From contig JAQXJI010000003.1 in assembly GCA_029008615.1 (NCBI GenBank), forward strand, positions 62,001 to 126,000: DNA of 64,000 nt, given 5' to 3'. The DNA is from Elusimicrobiota bacterium. Its GTDB lineage: Bacteria > Elusimicrobiota > Elusimicrobia > Elusimicrobiales > Elusimicrobiaceae. Under the pieces are notes generated by a model, which ran no database searches, was not told where the DNA came from, and saw only the letters and a list, made by a program, of their open reading frames with translations. Of this stretch, positions 57,611 through 64,000 are shown in pieces. Positions within the stretch are counted from its first letter, which is position 1; every line of letters starts with the position of its first letter. The position numbers and the translations under genes are program-made.

Positions 57611-58168
57611 CTACAAGAATACGACCGCACCCAAAGCGGCCGTATTTTTGTTTACGCCTAAAAAAACAGCAGTGTTTTTAAGAGGGAGAATATCATCAAG
57701 CCTTCTTTCCGCGGAAAGCAAAAAACCGTTTTTTAAGGAATAAGCCGCGCCCGCGCCCCATCTTCCGAAGTAAAAAAGACGGACACCGCCCAAGGGGGAA
57801 AAACCGCCGCGCGGGGCGTAAATACCTCCGGCGTAAAACCTTAAAACAAAACCGTAATTTTTTATACTGAGTTTATCTTTGCCGTCCGCAAATTCAAAAT
57901 AACCGAAAGAACCTTCCGGCGGAATATAATGGCTTTCGCTCTTTAAAATTTCTTTTGAAAGAGGGGAAGAGCCCGCCTGTTTGCCCCGGAGGGAAATCCT
58001 GCTTTTAAAGGTCAAGAGATTATCTTTCAGGGTTAAAGTTCTTTTTAAATCGGAAGGCAAAACATCTTTTTCCGCGGAGACTTTTTGCAAAGCTTTTTGA
58101 TTTAAATTTAAAGAAACAAACAGAAACAGGCTTAAAAGAATCAATGCAAACAGAAGAAAATTTTTCAT
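57611..58168 (-). CDS. Small single-TM protein of unknown function
   Basis: MKNFLLFALILLSLFLFVSL; directly downstream of the M15 peptidase gene. Confidence 0.5.
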   Translation of the reverse strand: MKNFLLFALILLSLFLFVSLNLNQKALQKVSAEKDVLPSDLKRTLTLKDNLLTFKSRISLRGKQAGSSPLSKEILKSESHYIPPEGSFGYFEFADGKDKLSIKNYGFVLRFYAGGIYAPRGGFSPLGGVRLFYFGRWGAGAAYSLKNGFLLSAERRLDDILPLKNTAVFLGVNKNTAALGAVVFL

Positions 58169-58581
58169 TTTATTAAAACCTGCCCGCATTTATTTAAACT
58201 TCTGAACGGCGTTCCCAAAGAAATATGAATCCAACCGGGCTCCGATATCAACTGCCCGAAATGCAAAGACGGGCAAGTTTTGATTTTTGCAAAAGCTTCA
58301 TTCAAACCGATATTTAGGGGGATAAAATCTGCCGCTTCGCCCTTTAAATGTTGGGAAGACGAACATCCTCCCGCAAAATCGTTTAAAGCTGGGCAGCGAT
58401 ACGCACTGGTTATTTTCAGCGGGGAATTTAAAATAAGCCTTATCGGCTCCAACAGATAAAAACTTAATGCAGTAAGTTGCGGCAAATATTCTTTGCCGTC
58501 AATGCGGTTTAAAGTTTTAAAATCAGGATAAGAAGTGCAAGTCAGTTCTTCGAAAGAAAAATGCGGAGATATTTTTATCAT
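58165..58581 (-). CDS. M15-family peptidase (D-Ala-D-Ala carboxypeptidase/endolysin-like)
   Basis: FSFEELTCT, KITSAYRCPALNDFAGG-SSQHLKGEAADF, WIHISLG. Confidence 0.85.
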   Translation of the reverse strand: MIKISPHFSFEELTCTSYPDFKTLNRIDGKEYLPQLTALSFYLLEPIRLILNSPLKITSAYRCPALNDFAGGCSSSQHLKGEAADFIPLNIGLNEAFAKIKTCPSLHFGQLISEPGWIHISLGTPFRSLNKCGQVLIK

Positions 58582-58737
58582 AAAGCGTCCTTAAAAAACC
58601 GTGGTTTTACGGTGATTTTTCGGGCTCTCCGCGTTTTTTTATGATACTTAATTTATAAATTTTAGTCAAACGCCCCCAGAGCGCCGCTTTTTTTGCTAAA
58701 ATAAACATATATATATTTAATAAGGGGAAAACTAAAA

Positions 58738-60018
58738 ATGTTCCGTAAAGAGAATTTTTATAAGTATTTTACGTTAATCTGCGCATTGGCCTTTTTAGGC
58801 GCCTGCGGTAAAAAAGAAGAAAACAAACAAGTGGAAGAAGCGCCTAAAGTATGCACAAACACCTGCAAAACCTGGGAAGTAAGGACGGATTTTCCAGAGT
58901 GCAAATGCCAACTGCCGGAATATAAACTGCCGGACGCCAAATTACAGGCGGAACTAATCAACGCCGCATTAAGAGGCGATTTGGCTTTTATCAAAAAACA
59001 AATCGACGAAAACCATATAAACCCGGATTCTTATCTCGGCCTTCAGGAAATGGAAAATCTTTTGGCTTTCCGCGAGAGTCTCTCAAAAAACAAATTCCTT
59101 TACAAGAACATAAAAAGAACTACCGACGATTTGACTATGGCTTATTTGGCTGCCTCAAACAAAAACAACGGCATACACGTTTTACAGCTTTTGCTTGAAA
59201 GAGGGGCAAACTTCAACAAACCCAGCATAAAAGGGCAGCTGCCGTTGGAAGCGGCTTTGGCAAACAACAATATAAAAGCCTTGCCGCTGCTGCTTGAAAA
59301 CAGCACTAACGCCAATATTTTTTCCGGCGAGCAAAATTATTTGGCTGAAGCGGTAGAAAGAAACGACGCCGATACCACCAAAGCCCTCATTGAATATGCG
59401 GGAAAAAACGGTATAGACATTTCCTCTTATCTTCCGCCCTTGGAAAATGCAATAAAAAGCAAGAAAAAAGATATTATTACCCTTCTTATAGACGTAACCA
59501 AAGCCGATCCGAACCAAACAGATTCCAAAGGCAACCCGGTGCTTTCCGACGCGGCCCTTACCGGAAACAAAGAAATAGTTACAATGCTTTTGCTTTCCGG
59601 CGCGACGGTGGATCAGCTTAACGTAAAAGGCCAAACCCCTTTAATGACTCTTATAGAGCAATCCGGCAATAATTACGGCAATATGAACGATATGGCGATG
59701 TTCCTTATTGACAACGGTGCGGATGTAAACGCCACAGACCTTAAAGGTGAAACGCCGATTTTCTACGCCGTAAGAGCAAAAAACGAGCAGCTTATAAAGA
59801 GCCTCATCGCAAAAGGCGGGGATATCAACGCCAGAAACAATAAAGGCGAAAGCGTGCTCTTCTACACGGCCGAAAACGACGACAGAAAAATGACGAAATT
59901 CCTCTTGGACAACGGCGCAAGCGCCAGGCTTAAAAACAGAAAGAAACTTGATGCGGCAACCCTTGCCGTCCAAATGGGCTTTATGGAGACTTACGATATT
60001 ATAGAAAGCTATAAATAA
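58738..60018 (+). CDS. Ankyrin-repeat lipoprotein
   Basis: Lipobox-like ALAFLGACG; multiple ANK repeats (NVKGQTPLMTLIEQSG, DLKGETPIFYAVRAKNEQLIKSLIAKGGDINARNNKGESVLF). Confidence 0.9.
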   Translation: MFRKENFYKYFTLICALAFLGACGKKEENKQVEEAPKVCTNTCKTWEVRTDFPECKCQLPEYKLPDAKLQAELINAALRGDLAFIKKQIDENHINPDSYLGLQEMENLLAFRESLSKNKFLYKNIKRTTDDLTMAYLAASNKNNGIHVLQLLLERGANFNKPSIKGQLPLEAALANNNIKALPLLLENSTNANIFSGEQNYLAEAVERNDADTTKALIEYAGKNGIDISSYLPPLENAIKSKKKDIITLLIDVTKADPNQTDSKGNPVLSDAALTGNKEIVTMLLLSGATVDQLNVKGQTPLMTLIEQSGNNYGNMNDMAMFLIDNGADVNATDLKGETPIFYAVRAKNEQLIKSLIAKGGDINARNNKGESVLFYTAENDDRKMTKFLLDNGASARLKNRKKLDAATLAVQMGFMETYDIIESYK

Positions 60019-60020
60019 TT

Positions 60021-61814
60021 ATGGACAGAAAAAATTTTAACAAAGAGTTAAATCCTTCCAGTCTAAAAGATTTGGTCGCCAGAATGGGCCCCCTTATAAA
60101 GCCTTATTGGTTTAGGGCGGTACTCGGTATAGCTTTGACCATTCCCGCCGGCGCGTTAGACAGCACGGTGGCCGTATTCCTTAAATACTACGTTGATAAT
60201 GTAGTGGTCGCAAAAAACGCTACCTGGGCCGGCTATATCCCGGTGCTTATAATATTGTTCACCGTTGTGCAGGGCGTGCTTAATTTTTCCTCCACATATT
60301 TCAACAGTTGGGTTGGCACCAAAATAACGACGGACTTAAAAAAGAAACTCTATAAAAAATTGCTTACTTTTGACCCGTGTTTCTTTGACGCGCACAATTC
60401 CGGCGACGTCGTTTACCGTTTCTATACCGACGCCGATACCGCCAGCACAACTTTAATAAGCAGCATAAAAGATTTTCTTACAAGGTTTTTCTCATCGGTC
60501 GGTTTGATTTGCGTACTTTTTTACAATTCCTGGCAGCTTACTATAATAGCTTTGGTTGTGCTCGGCGCGGCGGTTCTGCCTACGCAGTATGTAAGAAAGA
60601 AAATCAAAAAAATCACACCCAAAATAGTAACTTCCGGCTCGGATGTTATAACATCATACAATGAAACCTGCAACGGATACAAAACGATTACCTCTTACAA
60701 TTTGCAGGATTATCAGCTTAAAAAGCAATACGGAATGCTTGACGAAATTTTCTACCTTAGTATGAAAATGGTTAAAAACACCAACTGGCTATCGCCCGTA
60801 ATGCACATTGTAATTTCCTTCGGGGTGGCCGGCGTTATTTGGTTCGGCAACAGCCTTATTATAAAAGGTACGATAACCAGCGGTAACTTTGCTTCATTCA
60901 TAGCCGCGCTTTTAATGCTGTATACGCCAATAAAATCAATCGGCAACAAATATATCGACATTCAAAAAGCTTTCCTGGCGATAGAACGCGTCTTTGAAAT
61001 GATAAACTTTAAACCCGACATAAAGAGCGCGCAGGAAGCCGTAAAAATAGACGGCATAAAAGACACCGTTGAATTTGACGATGTAGTTTTTGAATACAAA
61101 CCAGGTCTGCCGGTTTTAAAAAATATTTCGCTTAAAGTACCGATAGGCAAAACGATAGCTATTGTCGGCAACAGCGGCGGCGGTAAAACCACCCTCGTAA
61201 ACCTTTTGCCCCGCTTTTATGATACCGTAAGCGGAAGCGTAAAAATAGACGGCATAGACGTTAAAAATATAGATTTACAGTCTTTAAGGAAGCATATCGC
61301 GGTGGTGTTTCAGGATAATTTCCTTTTCAGCGGAACCATCCGGGAAAACATTATGATAGGCAACCCCGGCGCAAGCAAAGAAGATTTGGATAAAGCCGTA
61401 CAAAGCGCGCATTTGGAAGATTTTATAGCTTCCTTGAAAGAGGGATTGGATACTTACGTCGGTGAAAGGGGGGTAATGCTTTCCGGCGGGCAAAAGCAGC
61501 GCATAGCCATAGCCAGAGCTTTCTTAAAACAAGCCCCCGTAGTAATTTTGGATGAAGCCACCAGCGCACTGGACAATAAATCCGAAGCCATAGTCCAAAA
61601 AGCCATAGACAATCTTATGCGCAACCGCACGGTGTTTGTAATAGCCCACCGTTTAAGCACGGTACAAAACGCCGACAAAATAATAGTGGTAAACGAAGGC
61701 AAAATAGTGGAAAGCGGCACTCACGAAGAACTGATGAAAGAAGGCAATGGGGCGTATAAAGCGCTTTATAACGCCCAATTCAAAAAGAAAAAAGAGGTTA
61801 GTGATGAAGAATAA
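60021..61814 (+). CDS. ABC exporter, fused permease-ATPase (MsbA-like)
   Basis: Walker A GNSGGGKTT, LSGGQKQRIAIARAFLK, VVILDEATSALD. Confidence 0.96.
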   Translation: MDRKNFNKELNPSSLKDLVARMGPLIKPYWFRAVLGIALTIPAGALDSTVAVFLKYYVDNVVVAKNATWAGYIPVLIILFTVVQGVLNFSSTYFNSWVGTKITTDLKKKLYKKLLTFDPCFFDAHNSGDVVYRFYTDADTASTTLISSIKDFLTRFFSSVGLICVLFYNSWQLTIIALVVLGAAVLPTQYVRKKIKKITPKIVTSGSDVITSYNETCNGYKTITSYNLQDYQLKKQYGMLDEIFYLSMKMVKNTNWLSPVMHIVISFGVAGVIWFGNSLIIKGTITSGNFASFIAALLMLYTPIKSIGNKYIDIQKAFLAIERVFEMINFKPDIKSAQEAVKIDGIKDTVEFDDVVFEYKPGLPVLKNISLKVPIGKTIAIVGNSGGGKTTLVNLLPRFYDTVSGSVKIDGIDVKNIDLQSLRKHIAVVFQDNFLFSGTIRENIMIGNPGASKEDLDKAVQSAHLEDFIASLKEGLDTYVGERGVMLSGGQKQRIAIARAFLKQAPVVILDEATSALDNKSEAIVQKAIDNLMRNRTVFVIAHRLSTVQNADKIIVVNEGKIVESGTHEELMKEGNGAYKALYNAQFKKKKEVSDEE

Positions 61815-62310
61815 AAACAAGCTTTTTATCAGTATGGCCAAGCTGGTGGCGGAACAATCCACCTGCGCCCGCCTTAAAGTAGGTGCGGTTCTCGTCAAGG
61901 AAAACCGCGTAATCAGCATAGGCTTTAACGGAGTACCTTCCGGCAGAGAACATTGCGAAGATTACTTTAAAAACATTTACGAAAAGGATTTTAAAGCCAA
62001 ATACGCTTCTTTGGAAGATTTTTTTAAAAGCCAAGATTTTTACCAGATACACGGGGCTTTCTCCAACGATAATGAACTCCACGCGGAGCAAAACGCCCTT
62101 TTGTTCGCGGCTAAAAGCGGCATAGCGACGGAAGGGTCCGACTTATATATAACTTTTTCGCCTTGCGTACACTGTGCAAAGGTTATAATAGCTTCCGGGA
62201 TAAAAAGGGTTTTCTTCTCCGAACTTTACGACCGCTCTGTGGAAGGCGTCAATCTTTTGAAAAAGAACGGGGTTGAATGTATCCATTTGCAGGAAAAAGA
62301 TTTGTTATAA
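61804..62310 (+). CDS. dCMP deaminase family protein
   Basis: STCARLKVGAVLVKENRVISIGFNGVPSG, LHAEQNALLFA, FSPCVHCAKVIIASGIKRV; start internal to the listed ORF. Confidence 0.9.
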   Translation: MKNKNKLFISMAKLVAEQSTCARLKVGAVLVKENRVISIGFNGVPSGREHCEDYFKNIYEKDFKAKYASLEDFFKSQDFYQIHGAFSNDNELHAEQNALLFAAKSGIATEGSDLYITFSPCVHCAKVIIASGIKRVFFSELYDRSVEGVNLLKKNGVECIHLQEKDLL

Positions 62311-62337
62311 AAAATATTAAACAGGTGCAAAAAACTT

Positions 62338-62991
62338 ATGAAAAACAATACCAATCAGAAAAAAATTAATGAAAAGGGCGTCCTTGACGTACTGGAAAGT
62401 AAAGTAAAACTTTATAAAAAACAAATAGCTTTAACAGCCGGCGTCGTCGTATTGGCTGCTGCGGCCGCGGGGTTGATTTCCCATTTGAAAAACCAAGCTT
62501 ATCAAAAACAATGGGGGGATTTGTTCTTGGCGGAACTGCCGATAGCAACCGCGCAGGAAGGCGAAACGCCGGATTTCTCCCAACTTGAAGTCTATGCGGC
62601 CTCAAATGAAACTTCCCAAGCGGGGGCTTACGCGGCTTTGACGCTCGGCAATGCTTACTATCAGGAAAAGAATTACGAAAAGGCCGAAATATATTTTAAA
62701 CAGGCGATAAAAAACGGCAATAAGGATTTGCAGGCGGTAGCGGAAACTTCTCTTATAGCCGTTTACATAGCGCAGGAAAATTACGCCAAAGCCGTTGAGC
62801 AGGCCGACGCTTTTATTGCAAAGAATCCAAATCACTTCGCTATGGCACAGGTAAAAACTCATAAAGCCTTGGCGACGGAACTTTCCGGCAAACCGCAGGA
62901 AGCCAAAGCTTTATACGCGGAAATTATCGAGCAATATCCGTCCTCTTACAGTTCAGCCTTGGCGGAACTTCAATCAAGCAAGATAAAATAA
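62338..62991 (+). CDS. TPR-containing membrane-anchored protein (YfgM-like)
   Basis: N-terminal TM after KKQIALTAG; TPR-like AGAYAALTLGNAYYQEKNYEKAEIYFKQAIK. Confidence 0.75.
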   Translation: MKNNTNQKKINEKGVLDVLESKVKLYKKQIALTAGVVVLAAAAAGLISHLKNQAYQKQWGDLFLAELPIATAQEGETPDFSQLEVYAASNETSQAGAYAALTLGNAYYQEKNYEKAEIYFKQAIKNGNKDLQAVAETSLIAVYIAQENYAKAVEQADAFIAKNPNHFAMAQVKTHKALATELSGKPQEAKALYAEIIEQYPSSYSSALAELQSSKIK

Positions 62992-63012
62992 GATTTTAAA
63001 TTCGCGTCTGAC

Positions 63013-63047
63013 AATTTCGGGCCTGTTACATCAGGCCCGAAATTTTG
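63013..63047 (+). terminator. Terminator
   Basis: AATTTCGGGCCTG-TTACAT-CAGGCCCGAAATTTT. Confidence 0.85.
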
Positions 63048-63291
63048 TTATAGCCGATATCGCAGGCGGGATTTTACTTTCAGATACAGCCATTTTTCCA
63101 AATCTAACCAACCATTTACACCCTTAATATCAGCTTCAATTTGCTGCAATTTATTATAAAGCGACTTTATAAAAAACTAAAACTTTTTTACTTTTTAACG
63201 AACCCGTACCGCATACGATACTATATAAAATAGAATTTATGCGGATGGGTAATAATTGGGCGGGAAAATATAGGATTTATAAAGAATACAA

Positions 63292-63636
63292 CTATTTAAT
63301 AGGTTTGGCGGAAAGACTTGCGCAAGCAGCACGAAGCAAATCAGCCAAAAATTTTTTATCATCAAGATTTTCAACTAATAACATCAGTTTTGCACCCGGA
63401 TAGTGGAGTTCTTCCGGCGCACTAGGCATCAACTTGCGTACGGAGGGGAGATTTTTAATCAAAAAGCGATTATCGTATATCCCGCCGAAGAGAACCCCTT
63501 TGTAATAAAACAAATACTCACCCATCATTTTTCTTGAAGCGATATCCGCCGCCAAGCCGATAGAATCTATTACAAAATCGTGATATTCTTTAGAAGAAGG
63601 CATAGAATTTACCTTTTGGAATAAGGACAGCCGCAA
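63292..63636 (-). CDS. TfoX N-terminal-domain protein
   Basis: RKMMGEYLFYYKGVLFGGIYDNRFLIK; internal start MPSSKEYHDFV likely. Confidence 0.85.
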   Translation of the reverse strand: MRLSLFQKVNSMPSSKEYHDFVIDSIGLAADIASRKMMGEYLFYYKGVLFGGIYDNRFLIKNLPSVRKLMPSAPEELHYPGAKLMLLVENLDDKKFLADLLRAACASLSAKPIK

Positions 63637-64000
63637 TAATCCTGATTATATAAGGAAAGCTCTTTATTTACGGCTCGGCGCAGCTCTTCAAGCCCGCCTT
63701 TGCGCCAATTTGTAATATCGTATGGTATTCCCTCAAGTTCCGCAGCCAAAAGCCCGGCTTTATTTACTTGCGCCATATCCTTATGGCGGGATATCCCCAA
63801 AACAGAACTGAATACATCAAAACCGTGCTCCTTTGCAAAAACCGCCGCCCGCCTGAGGCGCATTAAAAAGCACCTAAAACATCTCTCTCCGCGTTCGGGC
63901 TCATTTTCATAACCTTTTACCGCTTCGGCCCAAAGTTCGGGTTCGTAAGGCAAATCATAAAAGTTGATATCATACTTTCGGCAAACTCTTTTGTTTTCCT
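63609..64000 (-). CDS. queH: Epoxyqueuosine reductase QueH (N-terminus beyond right edge)
   Basis: ENKRVCRKYDINFYDLPYEPELWAEAVKGYENEPERGERCFRCFLMRL...YNQDYCGCPYS; reading frame stays open to position 64000. Confidence 0.9.
   Translation of the reverse strand, partial: ENKRVCRKYDINFYDLPYEPELWAEAVKGYENEPERGERCFRCFLMRLRRAAVFAKEHGFDVFSSVLGISRHKDMAQVNKAGLLAAELEGIPYDITNWRKGGLEELRRAVNKELSLYNQDYCGCPYSKR

Overview
The window is dense with genes and has no rRNA, tRNA, CRISPR array or recognisable transposase that I could see. Gene content suggests a host-associated, didermic (outer-membrane) bacterium; Elusimicrobiota is my guess, not demonstrated. Main blocks: (1) an exopolysaccharide/LPS block at the left edge, including a truncated MenD-like TPP enzyme that the ORF track misses; (2) a set of secreted proteins and three giant (1450-1598 aa) signal-peptide proteins with C-terminal MFS-like membrane modules; (3) an apparent aaxA-aaxB-aaxC arginine/agmatine acid-resistance operon of the type known from Chlamydia; (4) a CDP-3,6-dideoxyhexose cluster (rfbF/G/H, rfbE-like epimerase) that also carries an HpcH/HpaI-type aldolase and a TPP enzyme; (5) mixed housekeeping genes (cdd, sirtuin, organophosphate antiporter, LexA-like repressor, pyruvate kinase, ABC exporter, dCMP deaminase, queH). 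The observations I rate highest are the giant MFS-fused protein family, a gap-free promoter architecture shared by two of the giants and a secreted-protein gene, the aaxABC-like operon, and a three-copy array of nested hairpins at 34.9-35.2 kb. All calls come from reading the sequence; no homology search was run.
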